Source of the DNA: Flavobacterium sp. LC2016-13
GTDB lineage: Bacteria; Bacteroidota; Bacteroidia; Flavobacteriales; Flavobacteriaceae
Direction: 5' to 3'
DNA length: 64,000 nucleotides
Assembly (NCBI RefSeq): GCF_009707955.1
Contig: NZ_WMDQ01000001.1
Location: 434,001-498,000 of the forward strand
Shown here: positions 10,132 to 19,941 of the stretch, piece after piece
Numbering within the stretch: position 1 is the first letter of the stretch
How the letters are laid out: every line of letters begins with the position of its first letter
Position numbers and translations under genes: made by a program
The notes under the pieces: model-generated
Database searches by the model: none
What the model was told of the DNA's origin: nothing
Seen by the model: only the letters and a program-made list of their open reading frames with translations

Positions 10132-10836
10132 ACACAACTGTGATTTGAAAAATAAAAATATTGTAAACCAAAGAACCTATCTTGGTTTTCAGCATATAGG
10201 ACAGATACGAAATAATAGTAAAAATGGATTTTGGAAATTTTATAAAAGTCTTTCTAAGATTTTTATAAAAATGACTCAGCGTACGGACCATATTGTTTGA
10301 AGGGTTCAGACTAAAAAAATAGCGATTAGATTAAATTAGTAGTTTTTGGCACAGCGAAAGTATGCAACCCCCTGTATTTTAGCCACTTTAGTCGATCAAC
10401 TACCCATAAAAACGTTAAACAACACTTTTTATCGCTCAAAATTAACTCTGAACTACAGAAAACTTAACTATTCTGTAACGAAAATGAAGAAAATTCTTAA
10501 TTTTTTATTGATTTGTCAATAATTTTAGAACAAAGCAACAAAAACGCAAATAAAACTTACAATACAAGCATACAAAAAATACACTAACAAACTCTAATTC
10601 AATATTTTAAATAAAAAATAAACAAATTAATATCTTACGAAATATTAACCTTGATTTAAAAGGAATTTTACGAATTAAAATTTGGGAAAATGTATTTTGA
10701 AATCTTTAAAATACAAGAAAATATTTACACTTAAAATTACTTTATTTTAAATTTTAGTGCCAATAAAAAATGAAATAATAAGAAAGGGAGCACAAAAAAC
10801 TGTGATAAATTTTCAACCTAAACTTACATTTAGGAT
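10132..10836. other. 705-bp gene-free region upstream of adhesin
   Basis: This AT-rich stretch lies between queG and the adhesin, both on the minus strand. It contains the more GC-rich element at 10355-10402, listed separately. A small inverted repeat (CCTAAA/TTTAGG, 10817-10834) directly follows the queG stop but has no T run, so it is a poor terminator candidate. I see no credible gene or RNA gene in the rest. Confidence 0.6.
10355..10402 (-). promoter_or_regulatory. Candidate regulatory element upstream of adhesin
   Basis: Read towards the adhesin gene, the element has a near-palindrome TAGTTGATCGACTA (10389-10402, 12 of 14 positions symmetric around GATC), a GGGGG run, then TTGCA followed by TACTTTCG (10355-10362). 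The last is one base off the TAnnTTTG -7 box. The segment is visibly richer in G and C than its surroundings. It would give a leader of roughly 220 nt. Its role as an activator-dependent promoter is inference. Confidence 0.4.
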
Positions 10837-11763
10837 TTATTCTAAAAATTTAATATTGCGTTTTAAGCCTTCGAATTTTGTTCTTTTGATTGGAGAATTT
10901 TTAAAAACAGAGCGAAAAGTTTCTTCAGTAATTTCAATCCAATCTTTTTTGGAGAATGAAAGTAACTCAGGATTTGGGTTAAATAATGGTTCAGAATGAG
11001 ATTTTGAAAATCTATTCCACGGGCAAACATCCTGACAAGTATCACAACCAAACATCCATTCATCAAATTTACCTTTCATTTCATAAGGAATATTTTCTTT
11101 AAGTTCAATGGTGTAATAAGAAATACATTTACTTCCGTCAATTATGTGAGGTGCCACTATAGCTTGTGTAGGACAAGCGTCGATACAGGCAGTACATGAA
11201 CCACAATGATCTGTAGTTGCGTGGTCATATTCTAAATCTAAATCGAGTATTAATTCGGCAATAAAATAAAAAGAACCTACTTTTTGAGTGATTAAATTAC
11301 CGCTTTTACCAATCCATCCTAATCCGCTTTTTGCTGCCCAGGCTCTGTCTAAAACAGGCGCCGAATCTACAAAAGCACGACCAGATACGTCTCCAATATT
11401 TTCCTGAATAGAAAAAAGAAATTCTTTTAATTTCTCTTTGATAACAAAATGATAATCCTGTCCGTAAGCATATTTTGAGATTTTAAAACTTTCCTGAGTT
11501 TGAGTTTCAGGTGGGTAATAATTTAATAAAAGTGACACTACACTCTTTGCGTCATCAACCAGTAAGGTCGGATCTAAGCGTTTGTCAAAATGGTTTTCCA
11601 TATAGGCCATTTGACCATGATGGTTTTTATTTAACCATTTTTCAAGTCGAGGCGCTTCTTCTTCTAAAAAACCAGCTTTAGATATACCACAAGCAAGAAA
11701 GCCAAGCCTTTTTGCTTCTGATTTTATAAATTCCGAATATGTTTCTTTAGAATTAATACTCAT
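10837..11763 (-). CDS. queG: Epoxyqueuosine reductase QueG
   Basis: This is the 308-residue cobalamin- and Fe-S-dependent reductase that converts epoxyqueuosine to queuosine at the wobble position of GUN-anticodon tRNAs. The N-terminal domain carries [12 protein letters not shown] (about 132-143), the region with the family's catalytic Asp. Two ferredoxin-like clusters follow: [12 protein letters not shown] (about 186-197) and [11 protein letters not shown] (about 239-249). Together they supply the eight cysteines for two 4Fe-4S clusters. The gene is 84 bp downstream of the P450 gene on the same strand and is probably its last operon partner. A queuosine-precursor transporter gene, yhhQ, lies elsewhere in the window at 55139. 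The start at 11763 is the natural ATG ([12 protein letters not shown]). Confidence 0.95.
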   Translation of the reverse strand: MSINSKETYSEFIKSEAKRLGFLACGISKAGFLEEEAPRLEKWLNKNHHGQMAYMENHFDKRLDPTLLVDDAKSVVSLLLNYYPPETQTQESFKISKYAYGQDYHFVIKEKLKEFLFSIQENIGDVSGRAFVDSAPVLDRAWAAKSGLGWIGKSGNLITQKVGSFYFIAELILDLDLEYDHATTDHCGSCTACIDACPTQAIVAPHIIDGSKCISYYTIELKENIPYEMKGKFDEWMFGCDTCQDVCPWNRFSKSHSEPLFNPNPELLSFSKKDWIEITEETFRSVFKNSPIKRTKFEGLKRNIKFLE

Positions 11764-11847
11764 CTTTTTGAGAATAAAACTTCTACATTAACAGGTTTTA
11801 AAGTAATTAGAGGATTAAACTTAACATTATCATTGTTAGCTTTAATC

Positions 11848-13107
11848 TCATATTTTTTTTATGATATGAGCGATAGTCAGACACATTTCATAAATAGCAA
11901 ATCCTGAACCAATACACATTCTTGGTCCTGCGCCAAAAGGATAAAAGTATTGCATAGAAATCTTCTTTTGATCTCCCAGAAAACGTTCCGGATCAAATTT
12001 ATCAGGATTCTCCCAGTATTTCGGATTTCGATGTAACTCATAAAATGAAACTCCAATAAGAGTTTCTTTCTTTATATTAAATCCGGCCAATGTATCATCT
12101 TCTACATTTTGTCTATCAGTAATCCATGCTGGCGGATATAAACGCATCGCTTCATTCAAAACAGCATTTGTATATGTCATTTTTTGTAACTGCTCAACAA
12201 TATTGTCTGTTTGCGATTCAATCTCTATAATTTCGTTTAGTATCTTTTGTTGTACTTCGGGATGTCTTCCCAAAAGATAAACAGCAAAAGTCAATGCATT
12301 TGCAGTAGTTTCATGCCCTGCTATAAACAGAATTTTTATTTCATCAATTAACTGGCTTATAGACATGGGTTCACCCGTATCTTCATAGCGAGTTTCAAGA
12401 AGCATGTTAAGTAAATCATTAAATTCTTCATGAGAAGAATTTCTAATATCAATAATTTCTTTAATAATGGCATTATTTTCTAAAGCCAATTGCTGGTGTT
12501 TTTTTACCTGACCAGTTAAAGAGAACCACCACGCTTTATGCGGAAGCCTGATTTCTTTGATTAAAAAGTTTTGAACTTCTTCAATAATAAACTTTATTCT
12601 ATTTAGTTTTTCTTCCGAAATTGAAAGCTCGAATAAAGATTTAGCAACGACATTAAATGCTAACTGACTCATTACAGGAAAAAGATCAATTGTCTTTTCT
12701 TCCATTAAACCATCTAATTCTGAAATAATAGTCTGATTCATGTTTTCGACTAACTGATTCATTTTTTGCCTATGAAACGCAGGCTGAATGAGTCGTCTTT
12801 GCTTTAACCAAAAATCACCATCAACTGTTAAAAGTCCATTTCCTAAATATTTTGAAAGATAAACAGATTGAAATTTAGACTTATGATAATTCTTATGGTT
12901 CTTTTGTAATATGTACTGAGCAACCTCATTATCTCGTGATAAAATAATATACTTAGAAAACCCAATCTTGATTGAAAAGGAATCTCCAAATTTATCAAAA
13001 TATCTTCTATGATAAGGAATGGGATTTCTACGCACTCCTTCAGCATCTATCAGAAATCTACCTATTGATAATTTATTTGGATAATTATATTTTTTATTCT
13101 CAGACAT
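11848..13107 (-). CDS. Cytochrome P450
   Basis: This 419-residue protein has all the P450 signatures: the I-helix oxygen-activation motif AGHETTA (about 263-269), the K-helix ExxR in EAMRLYPP (about 317), and the heme-thiolate loop FGAGPRMCIG with the axial cysteine near residue 396. There is no signal peptide or N-terminal membrane anchor, so it should be a soluble class-I-type enzyme needing separate ferredoxin and reductase partners, which I do not see nearby. The substrate cannot be read from sequence. General resemblance is to bacterial fatty-acid or terpenoid P450s. It starts 11 bp after ruvB and is probably co-transcribed with ruvB and queG, without an obvious functional link. Confidence 0.93.
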   Translation of the reverse strand: MSENKKYNYPNKLSIGRFLIDAEGVRRNPIPYHRRYFDKFGDSFSIKIGFSKYIILSRDNEVAQYILQKNHKNYHKSKFQSVYLSKYLGNGLLTVDGDFWLKQRRLIQPAFHRQKMNQLVENMNQTIISELDGLMEEKTIDLFPVMSQLAFNVVAKSLFELSISEEKLNRIKFIIEEVQNFLIKEIRLPHKAWWFSLTGQVKKHQQLALENNAIIKEIIDIRNSSHEEFNDLLNMLLETRYEDTGEPMSISQLIDEIKILFIAGHETTANALTFAVYLLGRHPEVQQKILNEIIEIESQTDNIVEQLQKMTYTNAVLNEAMRLYPPAWITDRQNVEDDTLAGFNIKKETLIGVSFYELHRNPKYWENPDKFDPERFLGDQKKISMQYFYPFGAGPRMCIGSGFAIYEMCLTIAHIIKKI

Positions 13108-13118
13108 TAATATAATTA

Positions 13119-14141
13119 TTAAAACAATCCGCCTTGAATATTGGTGTTTACTTTTCCTAAATGCTTATATGCTTTCTCGGTCACTTCGCGTCCACGCGGT
13201 GTACGCATAATAAAACCTTCCTGTATTAAAAAAGGTTCATAAACTTCCTCGATTGTTTCGCTGCTTTCAGAAACGGCAGTTGCCAAAGTTGAAAGTCCAA
13301 CAGGGCCACCTTTAAATTTATTAATGATCGTTAATAGAATTTTATTGTCCATTTCATCAAGTCCGTGTGCATCTACGTTAAGGGCTTTTAAAGCATAACG
13401 TGCAATTTCAAGATCAATAGTTCCATTTCCTTTTATTTGTGCAAAATCACGAACTCTGCGTAACAATGCATTTGCAATACGAGGTGTACCACGACTACGA
13501 CCTGCAATTTCAATTGCAGCGTCTAATGAAATTGGCATTTTTAATATAGAAGCACTTCTTTCAACAATTGTTGTCAAAAGTTCAGTGGTATAGTATTGCA
13601 AACGTGATGAGATTCCGAAACGAGCTCGCATTGGAGCTGTTAATAATCCTGAACGTGTTGTAGCACCAATAAGTGTAAAAGGATTTAGATTGATTTGCAC
13701 TGTCCGAGCATTTGGTCCCGATTCAATCATAATATCAATTTTGAAATCTTCCATTGCCGAGTACAAATATTCTTCAACAATAGGACTCAAACGGTGAATT
13801 TCATCAATGAATAAAACATCTCTTTCATCAAGATTAGTCAGTAAACCTGCCAAGTCTCCAGGTTTGTCCAAAACAGGTCCGGAAGTAATTTTAATTCCTA
13901 CTTCAAGTTCATTCGCTAAGATATTAGCCAAAGTAGTTTTTCCTAAACCAGGAGGCCCATGAAAAAGGGTATGATCAAGTGCTTCGCCACGTTGATTCGC
14001 CGCAGCAACAAAAACTTTTAAGTTTTCTAAAACTTGGTCTTGCCCTGCAAAATCATCAAATGACAGTGGGCGTAATCTTTTTTCAAGATCTAACTCTTCC
14101 GGGTTGTATCCTTTTGTTGTGGGATCTAGGTTCTCATTCAT
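13119..14141 (-). CDS. ruvB: Holliday junction helicase subunit RuvB
   Basis: RuvB is the hexameric AAA+ motor that, with RuvA, drives branch migration of Holliday junctions. The protein is 340 residues, the normal family length. It shows Walker [10 protein letters not shown] (about 62-70), Walker B DEIH, sensor GATTRSGLL and the C-terminal winged-helix region ending near [12 protein letters not shown]. It is the first gene of a probable ruvB-P450-queG unit. A -7 box (14146-14153) sits only about 5 bp from the ATG, so the transcript may be leaderless. Confidence 0.98.
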   Translation of the reverse strand: MNENLDPTTKGYNPEELDLEKRLRPLSFDDFAGQDQVLENLKVFVAAANQRGEALDHTLFHGPPGLGKTTLANILANELEVGIKITSGPVLDKPGDLAGLLTNLDERDVLFIDEIHRLSPIVEEYLYSAMEDFKIDIMIESGPNARTVQINLNPFTLIGATTRSGLLTAPMRARFGISSRLQYYTTELLTTIVERSASILKMPISLDAAIEIAGRSRGTPRIANALLRRVRDFAQIKGNGTIDLEIARYALKALNVDAHGLDEMDNKILLTIINKFKGGPVGLSTLATAVSESSETIEEVYEPFLIQEGFIMRTPRGREVTEKAYKHLGKVNTNIQGGLF

Positions 14142-14145
14142 TCTA

Positions 14146-14153
14146 CAAAGATA
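14146..14153 (-). promoter_or_regulatory. -7 promoter box of ruvB
   Basis: TATCTTTG matches the flavobacterial -7 consensus TAnnTTTG and ends 5 bp before the ruvB ATG. No TTG lies at the usual -33 distance. Transcription would begin at or next to the start codon. Confidence 0.45.
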
Positions 14154-14211
14154 GGCAAAGTAATCAGTTTGTAAAATAGTAAAAGTGAACGGTTAGAACT
14201 TTAACTAAAAC

Positions 14212-14243
14212 AAAAAAGACTGTCAATTATGACAGTCTTTTTT
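14212..14243 (-). terminator. Terminator of act-cta operon
   Basis: A perfect 14-bp stem (AAAAAAGACTGTCA paired with its complement) with loop ATTA lies just after the stop of cytochrome oxidase subunit I. It ends in a T run on the minus strand. Its symmetric A/T flanks also allow function in the other direction, but no plus-strand gene ends here. Confidence 0.88.
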
Positions 14244-14252
14244 AAATATTTT

Positions 14253-16055
14253 TTAGTGGTGTAAAACTTCTTCACCTTCTTTCATTGGTACATTTTGCGG
14301 TACAAAATCTACATCGTGATTTGGGTTACTATAGTCATACGGCCAACGATATACATGAGGGATTTCACCTGGCCAGTTACCGTGAATATGTTCTACAGGA
14401 GTTGTCCACTCTAATGTTGTAGATTTCCATGGATTCTGAACTGCTTTCTTACCGTAGAAAATACTACTAAAGAAGTTGTATAAGAATACTAACTGAAACG
14501 CACCTCCTACAAGAGCAAATGTTGTAATCAAAACATTCACATTTTGTAAATCATCAAATAATGGGAAGTTTGTATTTGTATAATAACGTCTTGGTAAACC
14601 AGCTAATCCAATAAAGTGCATTGGAAAGAATACTCCATAAGCACAAACTGCTGTTACCCAAAAGTGAATATATCCTAAGTTTTTATTTAACATTTTTCCG
14701 TACATCTTAGGGAACCAGTGGTAAATACCAGCAAACATTCCGTAAAGTGCAGAGATACCCATTACTAAGTGAAAGTGAGCAATTACAAAGTAAGTATCGT
14801 GAACGTTAATATCTAAAGTACTATCTCCTAAAATGATTCCAGTTAAACCTCCAGTAATGAAAGTAGAAACCATTCCAATTGAAAATAACATTGCAGGGTT
14901 GAATTGTAAGTTACCTTTCCATAAAGTTGTAATCCAGTTGAACGCCTTTACAGCAGATGGAATTGCAATCAATAAAGTTGTAAAAGTAAATACAGATCCT
15001 AAGAAAGGATTCATACCTGAAATAAACATGTGGTGACCCCAAACAATTGTAGATAAAAATGCAATTGCAAGAACAGACATAATCATCGCTCTGTATCCGA
15101 AGATTGGTTTACGAGAGTTCGTAGCCATAATTTCAGAAACAAGTCCCATTGCTGGTAAGATTACGATGTAAACCTCAGGGTGACCTAAGAACCAGAATAA
15201 GTGTTCGAATAATACTGGAGATCCACCTTGATAGTGTAGAACTTCACCAGCAATATAAATATCAGACAAGAAGAATGATGTACCAAAACTTCTATCGAAA
15301 ATCAATAATAAAGCAGCAGACAATAATACTGGAAATGAAATAACACCAATGATAGCTGTTACGAAAAATGTCCAGATTGTAAGCGGAAGTCTAGTCATAG
15401 ACATTCCTTTTGTTCTTAAGTTGATAACTGTTACAATGTAATTTAAAGATCCCATTAATGAAGATGCAATAAAGATAGCCATCGAAACCAACCATAAAGT
15501 CATACCTGTTCCAGAACCTGGAATTGCTTGTGGTAAAGCACTTAATGGAGGATAAATTGTCCAACCTGCAGAAGCTGGTCCAGCTTCAACAAATAATGAG
15601 CTTAACATGATTACAGCAGATAAGAAAAACAACCAATATGAAATCATATTCATGAATCCAGATGCCATATCCCTCGCACCAATTTGAAGCGGAATAAGTA
15701 AATTACTAAAAGTACCACTTAGACCTGCCGTTAGTACAAAGAATACCATGATGGTACCGTGAATTGTAACTAAAGCCAAATAAATATCATTTGCCATTAC
15801 ACCATCAGGTGCAAATTTATCTCCTAGTAAAACATTAAAGATTTTAAAAGACTCTTCTGGCCATGCTAATTGCATTCTGAAAAGCAAAGACATTGCAATA
15901 CCAATTATACCCATAATAATACCGGTAATCAAATATTGCTTAGCAATCATTTTGTGATCAATACTAAAGATATATTTAGTAATGAAAGTGTCTTTATGAT
16001 GATGTTCGTGCTCGTGATCGTGTCCGTGATCGTGATCGTGCGCTTCTGCTGACAT
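14253..16055 (-). CDS. ctaD: Cytochrome c oxidase subunit I
   Basis: This is the catalytic subunit of an aa3-type heme-copper oxidase that reduces oxygen to water in the inner membrane. At 600 residues it has the usual 12-helix core. Visible ligands include the low-spin heme His in TIHGTIMVFF (about 97-100), the CuB/His-Tyr motif GHPEVYI (about 291-297), the His-His pair in WGHHMFISG (about 338) and HFHLVMG (about 425-431). The cytoplasmic N-terminus is strikingly His-rich (residues 6-20, HDHDHGHDHEHEHHH). It is the last gene of the act-cta operon and is followed by a strong terminator. The symbol coxA is equally used. Confidence 0.97.
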   Translation of the reverse strand: MSAEAHDHDHGHDHEHEHHHKDTFITKYIFSIDHKMIAKQYLITGIIMGIIGIAMSLLFRMQLAWPEESFKIFNVLLGDKFAPDGVMANDIYLALVTIHGTIMVFFVLTAGLSGTFSNLLIPLQIGARDMASGFMNMISYWLFFLSAVIMLSSLFVEAGPASAGWTIYPPLSALPQAIPGSGTGMTLWLVSMAIFIASSLMGSLNYIVTVINLRTKGMSMTRLPLTIWTFFVTAIIGVISFPVLLSAALLLIFDRSFGTSFFLSDIYIAGEVLHYQGGSPVLFEHLFWFLGHPEVYIVILPAMGLVSEIMATNSRKPIFGYRAMIMSVLAIAFLSTIVWGHHMFISGMNPFLGSVFTFTTLLIAIPSAVKAFNWITTLWKGNLQFNPAMLFSIGMVSTFITGGLTGIILGDSTLDINVHDTYFVIAHFHLVMGISALYGMFAGIYHWFPKMYGKMLNKNLGYIHFWVTAVCAYGVFFPMHFIGLAGLPRRYYTNTNFPLFDDLQNVNVLITTFALVGGAFQLVFLYNFFSSIFYGKKAVQNPWKSTTLEWTTPVEHIHGNWPGEIPHVYRWPYDYSNPNHDVDFVPQNVPMKEGEEVLHH

Positions 16056-16086
16056 ATATGTATACTTTAAATTTTCTTAATAAATA

Positions 16087-17274
16087 TTATTTCATAGCAA
16101 CTTTAGCTACAACTGCCTTAACAGTATCGATAACTGCTTTAACAGTATCTTTTGCAACGCTACTATCTTTAGTTGCCTCTACTCCTTCAGCTGGTTTCTC
16201 AGCTGCAGCAGCTGCTTTAATATCCTGAGCTAAAGTAGTTTTTTCACTTAACCATTTTTTATAATCTTCCGGAGAATCAACAATAACTTTCATTTGCATG
16301 TTGTAATGAGAAGCTCCACAAATTTTATTACATAATAATAAATAGTCAAATGTGTAAGGATCTAAAGCTGTACCACCTTTAGCAACTAACTCAACGCTTT
16401 TTTCAGCTCTAAGTTTGTTAATGTTAGCAACTTTTTCAATCATAAATGGCAATTCTCTATATTCTGCAGTTGTATAAGTTGGAACAAAAGCAAACTCAGT
16501 AACCATTCCGGGAACACAGTTCATTTGTGCTCTAAAGTGAGGCATATAAGCTGAGTGTAATACATCTTGAGAACGCATTTTGAAATGTATTTTTTTACCT
16601 TTAGGAATATGCAACTCAGAAACAATAATATCATCCTGAGCATTAGGATCAGACATATCAACACCCAAAGTATTAATACCTTCGATTAAACGTACATTAG
16701 CTTTTCCCAAAACATTATCTTGTCCGGCATATCTTGCTGTCCATTTAAATTGTTGAGCATATAATTCAATTTCAATTACATCTTCGTCTTTGTCAACAAA
16801 CATAATGTTGTTCCAAGCATATAATCCGTAAAGAATTAAACAAGCTAAAACTACAGATGGAATAATACTCCAGATTGCCTCTAATTTGTTGCTATCAGCA
16901 AAAAATAATGCTTTTTTATCTTTATTTCCTCTATTTTTAAAAGAAAACCAATATAATAAACCTTGTGTAATAAATTGTACTACAAAAATTAAAACCCAAG
17001 TAATATTCATTAAACTATCTACCAAAAGTCCATGCTCTGAAGCAGGAGTATGAAGCGCTAAACCACCCCATTTTAGTAAACCGTAAATTGTAAAGATATA
17101 AATGAAAGCTAAAAAGCCAAACATGATATATCCCTGAATATTGTTATCATTATCTGATGCAACTTGAGAATCGTCCGAAGAAGATCCTACTTGAGTAAGA
17201 TCAAATATCTTGGTCAATTGCCATAATGCAACTGCTAATAAAACTAAAACTATAATTACCAACAAACTTGTCAT
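16087..17274 (-). CDS. ctaC: Cytochrome c oxidase subunit II
   Basis: This 395-residue membrane protein carries the binuclear CuA centre that accepts electrons from cytochrome c or directly from the Act complex. There are four predicted helices: the N-terminus, about 50-70, about 85-110 and about 135-160. The family normally has two, so two N-terminal helices are extra. The CuA ligands are seen in CNKICGASHYNM (about 314-325), with an upstream His in HSAYMPHFRAQMN. No CxxCH is fused at the C-terminus, so this is not a caa3-type subunit; instead there is an Ala/Glu/Lys-rich tail. It lies between actF and subunit I. Confidence 0.95.
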   Translation of the reverse strand: MTSLLVIIVLVLLAVALWQLTKIFDLTQVGSSSDDSQVASDNDNNIQGYIMFGFLAFIYIFTIYGLLKWGGLALHTPASEHGLLVDSLMNITWVLIFVVQFITQGLLYWFSFKNRGNKDKKALFFADSNKLEAIWSIIPSVVLACLILYGLYAWNNIMFVDKDEDVIEIELYAQQFKWTARYAGQDNVLGKANVRLIEGINTLGVDMSDPNAQDDIIVSELHIPKGKKIHFKMRSQDVLHSAYMPHFRAQMNCVPGMVTEFAFVPTYTTAEYRELPFMIEKVANINKLRAEKSVELVAKGGTALDPYTFDYLLLCNKICGASHYNMQMKVIVDSPEDYKKWLSEKTTLAQDIKAAAAAEKPAEGVEATKDSSVAKDTVKAVIDTVKAVVAKVAMK

Positions 17275-17293
17275 CTGTTTACTTCTTTAAATA

Positions 17294-18835
17294 TTAATAA
17301 TGAAAATGTTTACTTTCTTCAATGAAAGGATTTCTTTTTGCTAACAGAGGCGCTTTAGTTAATGCAGTAAATACAACAAATATAAATAAACCTAAGAAGA
17401 AAAGAATCGATGAAATTTCAGGAATTCCAATAAACCATTTATCTCCAACTGTACCAGGCATAATCATATTAAAGAAATCAACATAGTGACCCAATAAAAT
17501 AACAGTTCCAGCCATTACAATAACCCAGCTAAGACGTTTAAAGTCAGTATTAACCAAAATCAATAATGGAAAAACAAAGTTCATAACTACAGCACCAAAG
17601 AAAGGCAAGTTATATAATTGAATTCTTGTAATAAAATAAGTAACCTCTTCAGGAATATTTGCGTACCAAATCAACATAAATTGTGAGAACCATAAATATG
17701 TCCAGAAAATACTGATACCGAACATAAATTTAGCTAAATCATGAATGTGGCTTGTATTTACATATTCTAAATATCCTTTAGATTTTAAGTATATTGTAAC
17801 TAATGCTATAGTAGTAATTCCGCTTACAAAGAAAGAAGCAAAAACATACCAACCAAATAAAGTACTAAACCAGTGTGGATCAAATGACATAATCCAATCC
17901 CAAGACATAATAGACTCAGATACGATAAAGAACACTAAGAATCCAGCAGATAATTTAAAGTTCTTTTTATAATTTAAATCGTCATTAGCATCATCTTGAG
18001 CTAAACAATTCTTTCTAGAATAATGACGGTATAAGTTCCATCCTAACAAAAAGATACCAGCTCTAACAATCCAGAAAGGAAAGTTTAAATACCCATGCTT
18101 ACCAGCAATGATTTCATCATAATTTGCACTATTTGGATCTGTAATTCCTTTTTCTAACCAAACAAATATGTGATTAAAATGTAATCCGCAAAGAACTAAT
18201 ATAATAAAGAAAATTACAGAAGCTACAGGCAAATAAGCCGTAATACCTTGCATAACTCTAAACAAAACCGGTGACCAACCTGCCTGAGCAACTTGTTGAA
18301 TAGCATAGAATGCTAAAACACCCATAGAAAGTAGTAAGAAGAAAATACAAGCAACATATAATGCAGACCATGGCTTATTTTGCAGTTGGTGCAAAACGTG
18401 CTCAGCATGTGCATTAGGATCATGCTCTTCATGAGAAACTTCTGCATGTTTATCACCTTTTACTTCAAGTTTCACAACTGGAGCAGCATGTGTTTCCTCT
18501 GATTGTCCTTCTTTAACAACTTCTTTTGCAATAACAGTATCTTTACTTGAAAGAACTGAATCTGTATTTACAGCAGCTTCTACATGTGCAGCTGCAGCTT
18601 CTTCATGATGAACAGCTTCAGATGATTCTGCATGAGAAGTTGCTTCAGCAGTTTCATGAGGTGCAGCTGTAGCCTCACCATGTTCTCCACCGTGCTCAGA
18701 TGCTTCTTTTGCAAGAAGAGTTTTTACCTCTTCAATATTTTTAGGAGCTTTTAAAAAACCATATCCAATCCCTAATATACCAACGGCCATTAGAATGAAA
18801 GAAAACGTTTTTAATTTACTTGAAAATGTGTACAT
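17294..18835 (-). CDS. actF: Alternative complex III subunit ActF
   Basis: ActF is a polytopic membrane subunit of alternative complex III, the quinol:electron-acceptor oxidoreductase that replaces cytochrome bc1 in Bacteroidota. About ten hydrophobic helices follow a first N-terminal helix. Between them lies an unusual loop of roughly 110 residues that is rich in His, Glu and Ala. I start at ATG 18835 (MYTFSSKLKTFSF): the only longer start is a TTG at 18862, directly abutting the actE stop, and its extra residues are not membrane-like. The gene follows actE closely. Confidence 0.93.
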   Translation of the reverse strand: MYTFSSKLKTFSFILMAVGILGIGYGFLKAPKNIEEVKTLLAKEASEHGGEHGEATAAPHETAEATSHAESSEAVHHEEAAAAHVEAAVNTDSVLSSKDTVIAKEVVKEGQSEETHAAPVVKLEVKGDKHAEVSHEEHDPNAHAEHVLHQLQNKPWSALYVACIFFLLLSMGVLAFYAIQQVAQAGWSPVLFRVMQGITAYLPVASVIFFIILVLCGLHFNHIFVWLEKGITDPNSANYDEIIAGKHGYLNFPFWIVRAGIFLLGWNLYRHYSRKNCLAQDDANDDLNYKKNFKLSAGFLVFFIVSESIMSWDWIMSFDPHWFSTLFGWYVFASFFVSGITTIALVTIYLKSKGYLEYVNTSHIHDLAKFMFGISIFWTYLWFSQFMLIWYANIPEEVTYFITRIQLYNLPFFGAVVMNFVFPLLILVNTDFKRLSWVIVMAGTVILLGHYVDFFNMIMPGTVGDKWFIGIPEISSILFFLGLFIFVVFTALTKAPLLAKRNPFIEESKHFHY

Positions 18836-18862
18836 ATCTATTACGATCAGTTTGTTCAACAA

Positions 18863-19408
18863 TTATAATTGGCTTTTTAGTTTTAGAACATAGTCAGCAA
18901 CTAACCAACGTTCATGGGCACTTAATTGATTTGCATGTGAACCCATTGCATTTAAACCATAAGTTTCAACGTGAAAGATACTTCCTTCAGTAATTACTCT
19001 GTCTTTGTAGCTAGGTACTCCAAGAAATTTTTCTCTTTCAACCAATTTACCTTTACCGTTTCCAGCTGCACCATGGCAACTGATACAATAAATTTCGAAA
19101 AGCTCTTTTCCTTTTCCAGAATTTCTATCTGCTTCAGTCAAAGGCGATTTCAAATTAGCTTTTGCTAATTCATAACCTGCAGTCGAATTTTCATATTCAT
19201 AAGGTTCAAAACCTCTATTGATAGTTCCTTCTACAGGAAGCTGTCCTTCTTTTCCACCTTTGAATATTTTTGCTTCTGAATAAGTTTCATAACCTACAGA
19301 CTCATACATATTAGGGAAATACTGATAGTTTGGTGCCGAATTATTGTGGCAAGATGAAACTAAAATAGTTATACCAACTAAAAGTGTTATTTTATATATC
19401 CTTTTCAT
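18863..19408 (-). CDS. actE: Alternative complex III monoheme cytochrome ActE
   Basis: This 181-residue cytochrome c lipoprotein has a hydrophobic signal ending in LVSSC, with the acylated Cys at about residue 20. One heme site, CISCHGAAGNGKG, lies near residue 107, and a methionine-containing region (GLNAMGSHAN) can supply the second axial ligand. ActE is the monoheme subunit that passes electrons out of the ActA heme chain towards the oxidase. It lies 8 bp after actD. Confidence 0.93.
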   Translation of the reverse strand: MKRIYKITLLVGITILVSSCHNNSAPNYQYFPNMYESVGYETYSEAKIFKGGKEGQLPVEGTINRGFEPYEYENSTAGYELAKANLKSPLTEADRNSGKGKELFEIYCISCHGAAGNGKGKLVEREKFLGVPSYKDRVITEGSIFHVETYGLNAMGSHANQLSAHERWLVADYVLKLKSQL

Positions 19409-19416
19409 AGCTACAA

Positions 19417-19941
19417 TTAATTCTTTTCAATTACTTTAATTTCAACAGCTCCTGTGCTTTCGAAAAAAGAAACTAGTTCTGATTCGTTATCATTTACAGC
19501 AACTTCCATTAAGAAATGGTCATCTGTTGTTCTTACATCAGGATTTTCAGCTTGCTTAAATGGCCATAATCTACTTCTCATATAAAAAGTAATAACCATT
19601 AAGTGGGCAGCAAAAAATACTGTCATTTCAAACATAATTGGCACAAAAGATGGCATATTCTGAATGAAACTAAAACTTGGTTTTCCACCAATATCTTGTG
19701 GCCAGTCATGAATCATAATATAACTCATCATGAATGTTGCAAAAGAAATACCAACACATCCGTATAAAAAAGCACAAATTGCTAATCTTGTTGGTGCTAG
19801 ACCCATTGCTTTATCCAACCCGTGAACCGGAAATGGAGTAAAAACCTCTTCAATATGATGATGAGCAGCTCTTGTTTTCTTTACTGCATCCATCAAAATA
19901 TCATCGTCATTATAAATGGCGTATATTACTTTATTACTCAT
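19417..19941 (-). CDS. actD: Alternative complex III subunit ActD (DUF3341)
   Basis: A 174-residue protein with an N-terminal soluble ferredoxin-like region that begins MSNKVIYAIYNDDDILMDA, then two transmembrane hairpin helices (about 75-95 and 110-130) around PFPVHGLDKAMGL and the loop after it. This is the DUF3341 pattern of ActD. Its start overlaps the end of actC by 8 bp, which supports translational coupling. It probably contacts the NrfD-like subunits. Confidence 0.93.
   Translation of the reverse strand: MSNKVIYAIYNDDDILMDAVKKTRAAHHHIEEVFTPFPVHGLDKAMGLAPTRLAICAFLYGCVGISFATFMMSYIMIHDWPQDIGGKPSFSFIQNMPSFVPIMFEMTVFFAAHLMVITFYMRSRLWPFKQAENPDVRTTDDHFLMEVAVNDNESELVSFFESTGAVEIKVIEKN

Noticed and set aside
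10817..10834. Terminator after queG
   Set aside because: Only a 6-bp AT-rich stem and no T run.
10757..10999. Plus-strand open frame of 80 residues
   Set aside because: It overlaps the 3' end of queG on the opposite strand and shows no conserved pattern.
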